Notes: generated by a model from the sequence alone, not told the origin. 64,000 nucleotides of DNA from Conchocele bisecta (GCA_029237695.1 CM055275.1:89578433-89642432), one strand, 5' to 3'; shown: positions 29,831 through 43,028, counted from the stretch's first letter. A program made the numbers and translations.

Positions 29831-30307
29831 ACTCACGAACATATGCCTGTGATTTTTATTCGTGAAAAAAAACCATACAGATCCTGAACTGATATTGAAA
29901 CTCATTATACAAGCTGGGGTTTCCTGTGTATCCGAGATTTAGAGACGTTATAGTGTATTATTTGTTTGACGCATGACTTCATTGAGTTTTCATTGACTGA
30001 ATGGCGAACAGTGTAGAGCCTGATTAGCATGCGCGCGGGTGCGCATGCTGATCAGGGACTATACTGGTCGCAATATCATACGTATCACTCATACGCACAC
30101 TTTCTCCAGACACTGTTATATGTGGTTGTAACTGGAGAAATGAGGCAAATTGGTTTTACCACCAGTGTAGATCCAAAAGTCTGATCAGCATAAGTGCCGT
30201 TTGCCTGTTCATCAATGAAACACCATCATGCGTCTAACAAGGAAAACTGACCGTTATCGGGCTACACCAGTGATCAGGAGCTACTTGAGTCATCAGGAGC
30301 TAAATGT
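29831..30307. other. Spacer with GATCAG-type dispersed repeats
   Basis: Includes the short palindromic AGTGTAGAnCCTGATnAGCATGCGC block (30010-30060), a family also at 7385, 20510, 39725, 40010, 42050 and 43305. No gene is seen. Confidence 0.4.
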
Positions 30308-31842
30308 ACACTACTGTCTGTTTCACGTTTTGTTGCCGACGAACCTTTGGCTATTAAACATATTAAAACTAAACAATATTTAAAAGTACTTTTTAATCAA
30401 TATATAAACAAAAAAGTCACCCTCCCCAATTGTTTTTATTTGATTAAATTCCGTAAAATATTGATTTTATTGCGAAACAAAATATTTTCCTATGGGAATT
30501 TAACATGGGGCGAAAAGGAGGAGGAAGGTGACCAGTAGCCAATTTCATCAAACTTGCAAAGTATACTTATCTAGCATTATTAATTTTTTACTTTTCTCAA
30601 AATGCATTATTTCATATAGAATTAACCACTGCACATATTTGATGATTACAAGTATGCAGAATTATCATACTTATTTTATTACATTATCATAGCCAACTTG
30701 AAATGGCTGTGATAATTTAATAAATTTAGTTTAATAACAATTAATAAATTTATCCTTAAAGGTACATGCCCACGCAGCAGGTTACACTGTACTACTACTT
30801 TTCATTTTCTGTCATGCCTTATATGAGCCATTTGTCTACCCACTAACGAGTTATTTTTAATTACGGCGCGTGTTAATTGGTGTTAAATCGCATTTTATAT
30901 GCCGCGACCAGAATTTGCAGAAAGGGTATTTTCCGACCTCGTGCTATTTTTACCAACACGCGTCACGTGACACGGTCAATTATATTACATATTTAACATG
31001 CGCAGTGAAGTATCGGAAGTTGAGAAGAAAAATCTCTGTTCGAGACCAAATCTAAATCTCCACGTAACTCTTTCCATTTGGTGATCTGGTCGCCAATATT
31101 AACCACTCTTTCTCTCTCTCTCTCTCTCTGTACTGCCTGTCCCTCAGACATTTCGCCTTTGTGTTGGCCGACGCCGTTTCATACAATTTCCGTTCTGGAA
31201 GTTTCGACATGTTGATATTCTTGTTTACATATTGGGAAGCCTACTGGCGCCCGTAGTATACTGCGCATGCGCACCGCAAGCCGTGATGTGAAAGTCGTCG
31301 TCCCCGCACATTATCAAAATAGACTGTTACCGCCGCGCGTCGCTAACAGTAAAATGATAATTAATAAATTATTATATTTGTATAGCGGGCACTCGTAATT
31401 TTTAGAACTGGTGGAATAGTGACATAATTATACACTTATTTAATTCCTAGACAGAACATTTTGTGCCTACTGCGTGGGCATGTACCTTTAAATTGAAAAT
31501 GTCTCCCTCAAAGTATACTTTGCTAGATAAGTATACTTTGCAATGTTGTTGAAATAGGCTACATAAGGGTCGAAAAACGAAAACATTTGGATATTGACTC
31601 CGAAACCTGGTTAGTTAGCTGGGAAATGATGTAACTAAGAAAACAAAAGATAGATTTTGAAAATCGGTCCATAAAGAAGAAGAATTTTTTTTCGCAATAA
31701 GATCCAAATTATAACGTTTTCTTCTGGAGGGTGACTTTTGTTATTGATGAAAATGTACTTACATTTAACTGTTATTTAGATTTAATGTGTTTAATAGCCA
31801 AACATTCGTCGGCAGATAAATCTGGAACAGACAGTAGTTACA
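30308..31842. mobile_element. Fold-back repeat R1 with a nested TTAA-flanked element
   Basis: The ends ACTACTGTCTG and CAGACAGTAGT and the inner CTATTAAACATATT, CCCATGTTAAAT and GGAGGGTGACTTTT blocks are inverted in the two halves. At 30760-31487 an AGGTACATGCCCACGCAG-ended element lies between TTAA sites. The interior includes a (TC)n microsatellite (31110-31130). No gene is seen. Confidence 0.6.
30760..31487. mobile_element. TTAA-flanked AGGTACATGCCCAC element (family F)
   Basis: Left end AGGTACATGCCCACGCAG, right end the inverse, TTAA on both sides. Other members: 7660-8423, 46771-50228 (interrupted), 51262-51737, 61746-62264, and 63517 to the window end. Confidence 0.7.
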
Positions 31843-33004
31843 AATCACATAAGCCCCATTTTTACAGTCACAATCTCATATATGCTAGTTGCGAACTGTA
31901 ACTCTTGCAATCGTCCGTACTACAGATGTTGGACAGAAGTAGTTTCCCACCTATTGAAATCCCATAGACTGATATGTATTTCTAACTGTGCTTGTTAACA
32001 TGTTACTTCAAATATACTGTACATATTTGAATGAAGTAAAATGCATTGATTAGCTAATAGAGTTGCGCAGAATTTGATTCATATGTGTATTTAATATTCA
32101 AAGTAGTTTGCAAGATGCATATATTTTAAAGTTAAAAACATATGGGATTTTTTTTTGAAATGCTGTTCCCATTGACGTCAATGGTGACGTCGCTCAAAAT
32201 GTGACGTAAAATAATTAGGCCATATTTAAAAACATGTATCTATTGAACTGCTTGCGATGATCAGTAACCTAAACATTCATATTCTGCATAAATCTAATTT
32301 CTTTCAAACACTTTATATTTAATTAATTGGTAAAGTATGTACAGAGCTACATATTTGAGAGTAAAGATGGAAATACATGTAAGTCTATGAAGTTTTAACT
32401 TTCGATACGGTAGGTGGACAAAAGTAATTTCTCGAAATTTAAAACTGATTTAAAAACGCAAGTTGCCTGGGTCTCAGATATGTACAGAAACTAGGCTAGT
32501 CAAATTAATTTACTTTTAAATTCCAATATTTGTTGTTATTATATTTGGCCTGATTGACTTTCAAGTGTATTTAACTGAAACATTATTACTTACCAAATAT
32601 TGTTTAATTATATAGAGGATATTCATAGTTTTGCAACAAATATGACATGTATGTTCATCGAGTGGTGTGAAATGTCCATATGTTACTCGTGCCTAAAATA
32701 TTCGTTGAAAACATATGAATATTCTATTTATTACATACCGCTCCATGGAAATTAGCAGTTTTGTTAGACTGTATACTGTAATGAATGTGTATGTGCAGCC
32801 TATTTGCGCTGTTTTACTGCCGATGCGCGTTATGAATATAGATAGCGGAAGTAGTTGTCTTTTCACCGGAAGTTGTTTATTTCATTGATGAGAACATATG
32901 ACTTTTATTTAAATCGTATAACTATGCATTTCATGGGTAGGTATATAATATAAAGTAAATATGAATCAGCACAAGTGTTAAAATGTTTTTTGTTTTGTTT
33001 ACAG
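31843..33004. other. Probable 5' flank or intron of the GT92-like gene
   Basis: AT-rich unique-looking sequence with no long ORF. A short palindromic CATTGACGTCAATG and two more GACGT words cluster at 32165-32210. A pyrimidine tract and AG at 33003-33004 make a good splice acceptor for the exon that follows. Confidence 0.4.
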
Positions 33005-33239
33005 ACTAATGCAGTAGATCTAGCTACATGTACGATGCATTTGAAGACACGCGTTTGTTTTCTTGGAGCTGGTGTCGTTTGTTGCATACTTATGTATGCT
33101 GTGAATATATTTAGAGACGGTTACCATGGCAACGTATCGGCAATCTCAATATATGACCGTATAGTCAGCGATGTGACAATGTTTACGTTTTCGAAGACTG
33201 GAAACGAGACTCGCCATATAATGAGCGAGTCCACAATGG
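33005..33239 (+). CDS. GT92-like glycosyltransferase, first coding exon (signal anchor)
   Basis: An exon follows TTTTGTTTACAG. The ATG is at 33035. The product starts with a short basic segment (HLKTR) and a hydrophobic helix (CFLGAGVVCCILMYAV), then a polar lumenal stem. That is the type II anchor layout of Golgi glycosyltransferases. The donor is uncertain. A GT at 33240 gives phase 1, which matches the proposed acceptor of the next exon, but it sits at the border of an inserted fold-back repeat (33243-33787). An upstream non-coding exon is implied by the acceptor. Assignment to the same gene as the following exons is inference from topology and phase. Confidence 0.45.
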
Positions 33240-33242
33240 GTA

Positions 33243-33787
33243 CACTACTTTCTGTTCCACGTTTTCTGCCGAGTCCGAAGAACTTTTGGCTATTAAACAC
33301 ATTCAATCTTAAACATATTTAAATGTAAGTATTTTTTCATCCAGATCATTAAAGTCACCCTCCCAATTTTTTATTTGATAAAATGCCATCAAATATTGAT
33401 TTTATTGCGAAAACAATAATTTCCTATGGCAATTCAACATGGGGGAACATGAGGAGGAGCTGTGGGAGGTGTTAACAAACCAAAAAATGTTGTCCGAAAC
33501 CTAGTTAGATAGCTTGGAAATGATGTCACTAAGAAAATAAAACAAATTAGATTTTGAAAATCGGTCCACATAAAAAATGCATGTATATTTTTAAAAATCT
33601 ATGTTTAGCCCCCATGTTAAATTCCCATAGGAAAATCGTTTTTTCGCAATAAAATCACTAGTTAATGGAAATTCATCAAATTATTTTTTTTGGGGAGGGT
33701 GACTTTTATTGATGAAAAAGTACTTACATTTATATATAATAGCCAAATAATGGTAGTCGGCAGCAAAATATGAAGCAGGCAGTAGTA
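33243..33787. mobile_element. Fold-back repeat R1, second copy
   Basis: TA-flanked ends ACTACTTTCTGTTCC and the inverse of a CTACTGCCTGCTTC end, with the same CTATTAAACACATT and GGGAGGGTGACTTT blocks as 30308-31842. It abuts the first coding exon of the GT92-like gene. Confidence 0.65.
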
Positions 33788-34539
33788 TCTGCGTTAATTC
33801 GCCTTGCCGAATACTGGAGACACTATCCAAGCTGAATATTCGTGTTTCTACTACACAGCCACCGGCATTAATCTTGCCCAAATCATATACGTCTCTGAAC
33901 ATATATTGACAATGCCAACTCGCAATCAAGCAATCTGATTGCCTGAGCCAATATGTGTCAACTTCTTTAGGCTATAGCAAGTCCTTTCTCTGTTAAGTGC
34001 CCGCGTACGGGTACGTTTTGAAAGTGGTTCTGTGAAAAACACAATGTGTATGCTATTTTACACTATTTACTGGTGAAGTAATTTGAAAACTGATTGTGGG
34101 GCTTGTTCAAGTATTGAATCCGTTCATGAATGTCCACTTAATAAGTTTAATAAGAGTATTTTCCTCTTTTTACTAAACTTTTCTGGCTGAAACCAAAGGG
34201 TTTTTAAAATAAATTTACCTTCGTCTTTTTTCAAGGCCTTATTTGTTTTTACCGGATATGTAGGTAGGTATTGGTCACCTGGGTGTACGCTTAACAGTGA
34301 ACAGTTATTGTATAGCCTTATTTCAAAAAACTTGTATTTTAGAATACTGAAATTGACACATGTTGGCAAGATTAGTGCAGGCGGTAGCGTGTCTTATTCT
34401 ATATTGTCAAAGTAACGGTACCGCAATTTTAAAGTTACAAATTAACACTGTGCATCTCAATACTAGAAGCACGAATATTCGTGTTTATAGTATAAGGTGG
34501 TACAGGGTGAAAATCGCTCTGGATTTATATCAAGGTGCA
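33788..34539. other. Intron sequence of the GT92-like gene, no feature recognised
   Basis: No ORF or motif that I can support. An 81-codon minus-strand ORF (34124-34369) lacks recognisable content. Confidence 0.4.
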
Positions 34540-35065
34540 TGATCACGTGGTTAAACAACAACAACAAAGGATGAAAGTGTTGAATTCACTCCCACTCCAA
34601 AGTAAGTATTATTTGATATTTTCCTTAAAAGGCAACGGATTTTTATGAAATATGGCGCAGCAAACGCGTCTTCATGAGCTGCATTTTGGTGGTCTAGGGA
34701 GTTTGGCACTGACTTATGTTGTTTTTGCGAAGAATCGATTTCCGTGTCGGAGACAGCAAATGCAGCTTAACGAGACGCGTTTGATGCGCCATATTTCATC
34801 AAAATCCGTTACGTAATAAGGACAATATTAGTATAGAGGGCGGACGCAGACTATCCATCTGAAGCTGAACTGATGACGTCATCCAATTTTCCCGCCAATA
34901 TTTTCCCGCCAAGATTCAAAAATTGAAAATTCCCGCGGGAAAATTGGATGACGTCATCAGTTGAGCTTCAGCTTCAGATGGATAGTCTGCGTCCACCCTC
35001 TATACTACTGACACTATAAAATAATACGTACTTTGAATCGGTACTTGTTGTTGTTGTTAGCACAA
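34540..35065. mobile_element. Fold-back element with a nested TATAGAGGG-ended miniature element
   Basis: Outer inverted arms carry TGATCACGTGG…AACAACAACAA and CGCCATATTTCATCAAAATCC. The inner element (34831-35005) has ends GTATAGAGGGCGGACGCAG and its inverse around a TGACGTCATCCAATTTTCCC palindrome. A relative of the outer element lies at 35850-36215. Confidence 0.65.
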
Positions 35066-35435
35066 CGTGATCATACACCTTGTATATTCAAACGGGGAAT
35101 TCTATGTGGTTCCACCTAGACCAATACAAGTTCCTTGACGCGATGTCGCGAGCTATTCTGCTATATACTATTGTCTACAACATGGAACTAGAAACACGGA
35201 TATTCATGTTTTTAGTATCTGGTTGCATTTTATATTCATCGCCACACTTATTGACCAACGTCGGTACGATTAACACAGCTAGGAGGGTATAACGTTTTGC
35301 TTAACCGAAAATCTTTTACAAAGTCCGTATCTCTCACTGAGCAATATCTCACAATTCGCCCCAATGACAGTTCGGACCAAAATACATTTTTTTTTTCGGG
35401 CTGGCTTAACTTCATATCCTCTGTCACAAATTAAG
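35066..35435. other. Intron sequence with pyrimidine tract before exon 2
   Basis: No gene of its own. A T-rich tract at 35388-35398 and AG at 35434-35435 form the proposed acceptor. Confidence 0.4.
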
Positions 35436-35609
35436 TGTATGCCGTTGAAGAAAAACTACACATACAGCATACGGCATGTCCGAACGTTTCACTCCCAAAT
35501 AATGAAGCAATTGAAACAAGATGGCGGCCGGTTGCCTACGACAGAAATAACTACGTATATTCGGCTTATATCGATGGGGATAAAGTACGAATCGTCGGTG
35601 CAGCAACAA
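35436..35609 (+). CDS. GT92-like glycosyltransferase, internal exon
   Basis: The frame reads …TRWRPVAYDRNNYVYSAYID then GDKVRIVGAAT. The YVYSAY…VRI(V/I)G pattern is characteristic of glycosyltransferase family 92 (DUF23), whose members add galactose to N-glycan core fucose in the Golgi lumen. The exon ends at 35609 before a strong donor (GTAAGTAT) in phase 1. The 5' border is less sure, either AG at 35435 (phase matches exon 1) or AG at 35467. Assigned from memory of the family; no search was possible. Confidence 0.6.
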
Positions 35610-36699
35610 GTAAGTATCACGTCAGAAAGCCTGATACTACGTACATGCATGCTTGGCGTTTAACGGCACTGTAAATCAATAGAATTGTCTTGAAATTTCG
35701 TAAACAATGGCATCAACTCGTCAATCTTGAAATGTCAATGATTTTCCATTGAGAGTGAGCAACCGAATATCGCATTACTTTTCAAATAATCTTCGTAATA
35801 CTATTTGCTATTGTAATGACATTTCCATTGATGGTGAAGCTGCTTTATCAAGTTGTATGATCACGTGGTTACAACAACAACAAGAAGAACTGAAACTTTC
35901 AGAAGCCCTCCGATTCAAAGTACTTATTATTTTTGTCTTATTATGTAACGGATTTTGATGAGATATGGTGCATCAAACGCGTCTTGTTAAGCTGAATTTG
36001 GTGGTCTCTGTACTTTGGCCCAAACTTCTGTCGTTTTTGCTAAGAATCGATTTCCGTGGCTACCGACACTGAAATGGGTTCTTCTCATAAACAACATAAG
36101 TATGTGCCGAACTCATGGGACAACTAAATACAGCTCATGAAGACGCGTTTGCTGCGCCATATTTCATCAAAATCCCTTGCATATTAAGGAAAATATTAAA
36201 TAGTACTTGTGATCAAGAACCTTGTTTATGCAATAGAAATAGCATTACTTTTCGTATACTTACACCTTCTATAAATTCATAATGGAAACGCCTATTCGAC
36301 CCATTCCGTTTACATTCCAATACAATACATTAGACACACGTAAAGACGCGCGATGTTGTTGATTGGTTAAAGTTCGCAACATCGATGTTCATTACGCAAA
36401 CACGTCTTATTTGGAATTAATAAATCACTGAACTACTTTCGGCAAGGGAGATAATCAATATCACGCGAACTATTTTCATACGAGCCAAGCGGATTGTTCT
36501 GTTTATGATTAGTATATATAGTTTTAAGCTATCTCCTGTGATATATAATGATACATTACTTTGTTATGTTATGGGTACTAATACATGTTGTTTCAATAGC
36601 GTATCTCTGTAACGGTATTGTTGTAGATAGAGTTGCAAATAATTTAATAATTATTACGTTCAAATGGTGGCGTAATACTGATAGCACTTCTGTATAACT
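35610..36699. other. Intron 2 of the GT92-like gene, proximal part
   Basis: Carries a relative of the 34540 fold-back element at 35850-36215. The remainder shows no gene. Confidence 0.45.
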
Positions 36700-36704
36700 G
36701 TGAT

Positions 36705-36800
36705 TGTCATAAATGGCGCAACAGTCGTGAGGTTAAGGTCGCCGACTTCAATAATATAATTACCGATTCCCGAAAGGGTCGATGGTTCAAACCTCGACGT
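36705..36800 (+). repeat. tRNA-Leu-like SINE head or tRNA relic
   Basis: An A-box-like TGGCGCAACAG, GAGGTTAAGGTCGCCGACTTCA (pattern of a tRNA-Leu D arm and anticodon stem), a variable-arm-like CCGATTCCCGAAAGGG and a B box GGTTCAAACC appear in order and at tRNA spacing, followed by a T-rich run. The acceptor stem does not pair well, so a functional tRNA is unlikely. Confidence 0.45.
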
Positions 36801-39580
36801 GGTATAATTCTTTTTTCTCCATATATATTATTTTTGCGATTTTAATATTTTTTAATATTTTCACAATTTTATGATTTTAATAAAAATACCTATAAATTGA
36901 TAGAAACTTACCAACAATTAAAGTGTCTGTCTTTAAGTAATATATACACAGACAGTTTGTTACTGATGTTTTAAGTTTAAGTAATATATACACAGACAGT
37001 TTGTTACTGTTTTTTTAAGTTTGAGGTACTGTCTATACTGTCTATACCATATAATGTTTTACTGTCCCAAAATCTTTTTTTTTTGGCTGTCACAATTAAT
37101 TAATTTTCGGACAGCAAACATTTTTGTTATGAATTTGAAATAATTATTGTCCTCCATCTGCTCACAACACTGTTCGAACTGCGCCTGCATCGGCGTCTAT
37201 TTATTAAATTATTATTTTGTATTTTATTTGAATTCCGCGTGAACGCTGCATTTTGTGTCAACACCATTTACAGAAAATATTGGTGATTTTCTAAACGAAT
37301 ATCCGAGAAATGCGGCTATATATTTTGTCAATTTTCAACACCATTTACGGAAAAAAATTACTGATTTTTTAAAACAATATCGGCACAACTAAATACGGTG
37401 ATAGAATTTTTGTCAACTTTTCAACACCATTTCCGGAAAATATTACTGATTTTCTAAAAACAATATCGGCGAAGGTGTACTGAACTACTCTTTATTTTAA
37501 ATAACCAGCCGTCTAATAGTCTGTGTATAATCGAGAGTATATCGTTAATTGTCATGTTGTCTCCGACAGTGAGGTGTTGCGGCACACATCAAAACGATAC
37601 GTCAATTTCAAAACATTGCCTAAGGGTCACAGCTGTGTGGTGTCATCAGATCAACACCTCGTCACACACAACTACGCATTATCGATTTTTTCCCCACTCA
37701 AAGCGACGTGTATTTACAACTAGATCTGTGTAATGTGTCGGGTGTAGCCAAAGACCATACATAAATTCGTAATTAGTCACAGATGTAGCCTTAAAATATA
37801 ATCGATTTCCTTAAATTACGTCCGCATGTTGACAGATATTTCAGAGTAGACGTCATCGGAATTTGCCGTTATTAATTTCCAAAATTAACCATATATTCTG
37901 TAAATGGCGTTGAAAGTTGACAATAAATTAAGACCAGATCAGTACGTTAAATCGCTATCGACGACAACTGACGATCCGATGAGAGAGTAATACCGTTTAA
38001 GCGTATCCAATGTTAAATATACATCGTTATTTTTTTATGACTTTCGTAGTTTTTACCGAGAAATTCAAACCGTTTCCAATTATTGGGGAACATAATATCA
38101 TGATTAGCACATCGTTTCACTAAGAAGGGGGCTACTCAGGAAATGGGATCACACGGTCTATTGTTTACACTGGATTAATGGCGGCCTCCATGAGGTCTCA
38201 GGTAAATCTTATTTTTCAATAATACGACTGTGGTTTCTTCCCTTTAGTGATAACCATGTTCCAGCCGTTAACACTTATTTAGCAACATTACTTAATATGT
38301 AGTTAGTCTGAACATTCTGCAGAGAAATCTGAATTGGACGGAATCGAGCGTTGTTTAAACTTAGTCCGGTTCATATGCACAGGTCAAAATATGAACTGAA
38401 AATGGCGCTTTGTGTGACAGAAAATCCGTACGCGGACGAATAAAAAAAATATTTTGTTATAAATATCACATACAGCGAAACAGCGGTAGCATCTACTGTT
38501 TTAATAATATGCATACATATTGTAATTAATGTTTAATAGTGATATACTTATGAATAATATACGATACTATGGTTTATACTCCAGCACTATGTTTTTAGGC
38601 TGTGTGATTTGCCTCAATATAAACTGGATTAATTAATACTTATATTCATGCGCTTCATGACAACATCATTACATTTAAAATATACAAATATTACTTAAAG
38701 GGGTACCGATATGATACATTTTAATAATATAAATATTGAAAATACACATTACAATCGCTTACAACATAAGTTATTGATTGAAAATAGTCACTGCATCGTG
38801 GCCTATTTGACCGCATTACCTATTGCGCGGCAACCTCATCAAACCCCCTGTTTACATAGGTAACCGGGCTTTGGTGAGGTAGGCTCGCTAATACAATGTT
38901 TGCGTAATGTTTGCAACAGGAATTGCGAAAAATTGACGTAAAACTGTTATTGTTAATTCTAATGCCATATTTGTGTATTTACATTTTGAAACTATCAGAA
39001 AATGCCGTGTAAATATAATAAACAAAAATGCTACCCCGCTCCATACCTCTCGCGGGGGTAGCAATTTAACCCCATTTCTTTAATGTAACGATTGGAAGAG
39101 TGATTTACAATCGGCTTTCATCGGTATAAGTTTATATATACATGTATATGAACAAGGCTTCTAACTTTGGTCGGACAATATTTATTACCCCGTAATAGGT
39201 TTGTGGTGGGTCGGGGCCATCCCCCACAAACTGTACATAATTCTACATACAATAGTCAGGTACAAATACAAAATATACAATTACAGATATTCACCCCGTT
39301 TTACTGTTGCAGTACTGGGTAGAAATCAAAGTCCTATTATTTTTTAAGACTGCATCGTTGAGGGGTACAATAGAAGAGAGAGCTAAAAAAGCTATCAAAA
39401 ACTTGCCCGTGTTATTAAAAACAGACAGCAGTACAGTAAAATCGTCACTAAAGAGAGAGCTAAAATTGCAATAAAAAAACTTGCCCGTCACGGTTATTTA
39501 AAAAAGACAGCAATGCTTTAAAATAAACGCGCAGACGACAATGTCACTCTCCAGCGCTGCGAGAGCCAACGTTTGATTAA
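36801..39580. other. Intron 2 of the GT92-like gene, central part
   Basis: Direct repeats of AAGTAATATATACACAGACA lie at 36935-37015. Three degenerate units of ~120 bp around CAACACCATTTACGGAAAA lie at 37255-37470. Otherwise no supported feature. Short ORFs (e.g. 37523-37723) lack recognisable content. Confidence 0.45.
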
Positions 39581-40200
39581 CACTATCACCCCTAATTAAC
39601 TGTAATGGGCTGCGATTTGTTAATTTTGCAATCAATCCAATCATCGCATAATGATTTTCAGACTATTCCATTTATAAAAAGGGGGTATTTCTTGTTCTCA
39701 AAAATATGAAAATTACTTTCAAACAGTGCAGATCCTGATGATCCGGCTTGTTACGAGCCGCCTCATCATCTGGATCTACACTGTTTTTTGTAAACCGATA
39801 TAGCGGGCTTTCGGGTTCAAAGGGTTAAGTATATCATATATGTAATGCATGTAATCGATAATATAGCATCATTCATATTATCCATGATCCAACTGAACCA
39901 GCCCCACTCTGCACAAAGTGCAGTTCAATCCTACAGTACATCTACATGTTTAAGTCATGTGTTAACACTTTCAACACTACAGCCATCTATATATGTGTTT
40001 TGCAAACAGTGTAGATCCAGACGAGCCGGCTCATGACGAGCCGTATCATCAGGATCTACACTCTTTGCAAGTAATTTTCATATTTGTTTAAAAAAATAAG
40101 ATTTTATAAAATGGACTATTTGAAAAATATGTTGTGATGAATGGAATTGATTAAAAATTAACATATTATAATCAATTCCAGTTATTTAGGACTGAAAGGG
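39581..40200. mobile_element. Two neighbouring TTAA-flanked miniature elements
   Basis: 39581-39824 and 39966-40200 each lie between TTAA sites, start CACTnTCA and end AAAGGG. Each contains the GTGTAGATCC(A/T)GATGA palindromic block. Their ends resemble piggyBac-type termini. Pairing of left and right ends is by eye and imperfect. Confidence 0.5.
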
Positions 40201-40319
40201 TTAAATGTTTACAAGTTGTTGGTAACATTATGTATTGTCGAGCTAATACACAATCTGTTCCGATCCCCACACTGGTTATAAAACAAAACACGGCTGGTTC
40301 CGTGAGAGCATGGTCTTTG

Positions 40320-40455
40320 CTTGAACCTGTATTACTCAATATATGTTATACCTGTATTATTCAATATATATTATACCTGTATTACTCAATATATATTATA
40401 CCTGTATTACTCAATATACTCAATATATATTATACCTGTATTACTCTGTGTATAT
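40320..40455. repeat. 25-bp tandem repeat
   Basis: About five units of CCTGTATTACTCAATATATA plus TTATA. Confidence 0.75.
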
Positions 40456-43028
40456 TATATTCCTCTACTAGATTCATCTTTACAATGGCTGTACTTTCCA
40501 AACCTATACTATGAGGTGGAATGGAGGGTGGGGGGGGGTGTAAACAAAATAAGCACAAAGGCAGAGATTTATTGTAGATATATATTTATATATAGAGTTT
40601 TACATATATATAGAGTTATACCGATGAAAGCCGAAACACGCCGAATGCCTGTGGCCCAGAGTATCACGTATCTGAATATCTATTGACCTTGCCAACTCGC
40701 ATTCAAGCATGTGTACAATGTATACAATAAGACAAAGCACTTTGATTGTCTGAGCCTGATATGTAGTATAAAAGAAATAACCACGTGGGTAATGTACGTC
40801 ACAAGGCCCTGCTAGTAAGTCCCACTTCGACCTAAATGTTCCTAAATCTCTCTGTAACTAATGAATGACGTTCATGCGATGAAGACTCCCTCCCCACCCG
40901 AGACAATTATAGAGGGAGGTCTATATTATTATCAATCTATCGAATAGCTGCCTCATAAGTACTTTTTCATCAATAACAAAAACGTCAATATTTTAAAAGA
41001 TATTTGCAAAATTTACGATATTATCCTTAAATGATCCCGACAGCTGATGAACATTTCGTCATCTTATGACGTTAATTACCGAAAACATCACAGTTTCTGT
41101 AAATACATTTCATGAAAAATCGCACTTGTTCTTAGGTATGTAATCACATGGCGTGTCTCAAACGGTCACAGACATGTCGTCATTTTAATGCATCATAAAT
41201 GTCACGTCAATTTCAATAATGTTGATGCATGCATGTATCAAATGTGTTTCAATTTAAACGAGCAGTTAGAAAGATAATGGTTATGTGACATTATTTATTG
41301 ACACCGATGAAACCGTTTCGGAGCTGTTTTGTGAGAGCTTATATTTGTTGTGTACAACCCTGCAGCCTGAGAAAAACAAATGTTTACTGGTGATGCACTC
41401 CGCGCCGGCGTAAAATGTTTCACATCGAAATTGGCGCCTATTTCTACGTGAAACAGTTTACGCCGGCGCGGAGTGCATCGCCAGTGAACCACTCAGCTAT
41501 TGAAGATATTGCATACACACAATTTCGTCCAGTAACCGGCGGAAACAACTTTCTATGTATAACACATTGGAAAATAAATGTGGAAAACCAATGTCGGTAA
41601 CCGGTGTTTTTTTTTGTTTTTTTTTTTGCGTGAAAGCTGTAGTGCGGACTGTAGCACCAGTGTTGTTTGAAGCAGGGCTGGGTTTTCATCTCTCGTATAG
41701 CAACCACAGGTTCTTGAAGAAAGGTTCATATGTCGGTGTTTTATGAGTTAGTTCGGTATCTCTGGTGGTTTGGCTGTATTGTTGCGCACCTACCAACGAT
41801 TTACGTCACCTCCCGCGAGTTACACGTAGTCGGGTATTGTGTCAGTATACTTTACAAAAGGGCCCGGAAAGTTCTGAACGGTGAATGTGTAGATAATTGG
41901 CGATTTCTGTCGTGTTTGAGCATTAGTAATTGCACAAAACTATGTAAATTACCCAAAAAACAACAAAATCCACCAAATATATCCAAATCCACCAAAATAC
42001 CCATATAACAGCAACATAATGACAATCTGTTCAACACTGACTGTGATAGCAACGAGCGCAGACCCTGATCAGACTGTGCGGATTTGTGTCTATGCTGGCT
42101 CCAAAGGCTATACGTATGATCACAGGCATTCGGCGTGTTTCGGCTTTTATCGGTATAACTCTATATATATGAACCAAGCTCCTTACTTTGGTCGGACACG
42201 ACCTCGTATCATAACACACAGGATTTATTGCAGACATATACACATTATTTCACAAATACAACTTGATCGATCACTTGAATGCTTACAGAAACACAATACT
42301 GTTGCTGAGCAAGCACTCGTGGAAAACTATAGTCAACAACACAGTTAACATAAAACAAGAACAATTACGCCAAACACGCATGGCCGCAGATATCGACTTC
42401 ATGCAATTTGTGAACCTACACGACAACGGAAATACACATGCATTACCGTATAAGTGAGCACACGACACATACAACATGCAGATTATGCAACTTATAGCAC
42501 TACTTTGGGTAACAAAGCCAGTAAACATTGAAAAAACATGCTCGCATTGTGGTCAAATGTATGTAGACTTAGCAAAGCACTTTATAGCAGATTGCGTATA
42601 GCCTTTATAACCAGCGTAGAGCCAGTCTGCGCTAGTTGCTATCACATGTGTTTGAACAGATTGTCATTATTTTGGTGTCATATGGGTATTTCTGTGGATT
42701 TTGATGCGTCTGATTGCTGTAGTCAAATACAATTACCCGTGGAAACTATTCCTATAATACAATAACAAGTACATGTCTTCAACAGTCACGCTTTTGTTTA
42801 CACAAGTATTCAAGTACTACATAAATGAACCTTTGAACAAAGACCACCTGTGAACAAATGCCACCTGTGAACAAATTCTTGATTTTTCTGTTTCAATGGC
42901 TGGCCTTTATTCATTGGGTTGACTGTATTAGTATAACATGAATTTTCTGGCTGTAACGACTTACGACTTACGTGACAGCCATACAATTCGGGTTAGTATT
43001 AGTCTGATTTTACTCTCCGTCTTTGCAG
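40456..43028. other. Intron 2 of the GT92-like gene, distal part
   Basis: Contains a G-run (40528), dispersed GATC-type repeats (42040-42090) and a 45-bp-arm hairpin (41384-41489). A pyrimidine-rich TCTCCGTCTTTGCAG precedes the exon at 43029. No independent gene is supported. Confidence 0.45.
41384..41489. repeat. Strong GC-rich hairpin
   Basis: Arms GATGCACTCCGCGCCGGCGT and the inverse are near-perfect for about 45 bp around a centre at 41436. Confidence 0.8.

Noticed and set aside
32165..32210. Cluster of TGACGTCA-like sites as a CRE promoter
   Set aside because: Short motif in palindromic, repeat-rich sequence without any transcript start evidence.
36705..36800. Functional tRNA-Leu gene
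   Set aside because: The acceptor stem does not pair and the T arm is irregular, so a relic or SINE head is more likely.
38178..38210. ATG-containing mini-exon followed by a GTAAAT donor
   Set aside because: Only eight codons, no downstream partner exon identified, and it interrupts the phase-matched GT92 exon pair.
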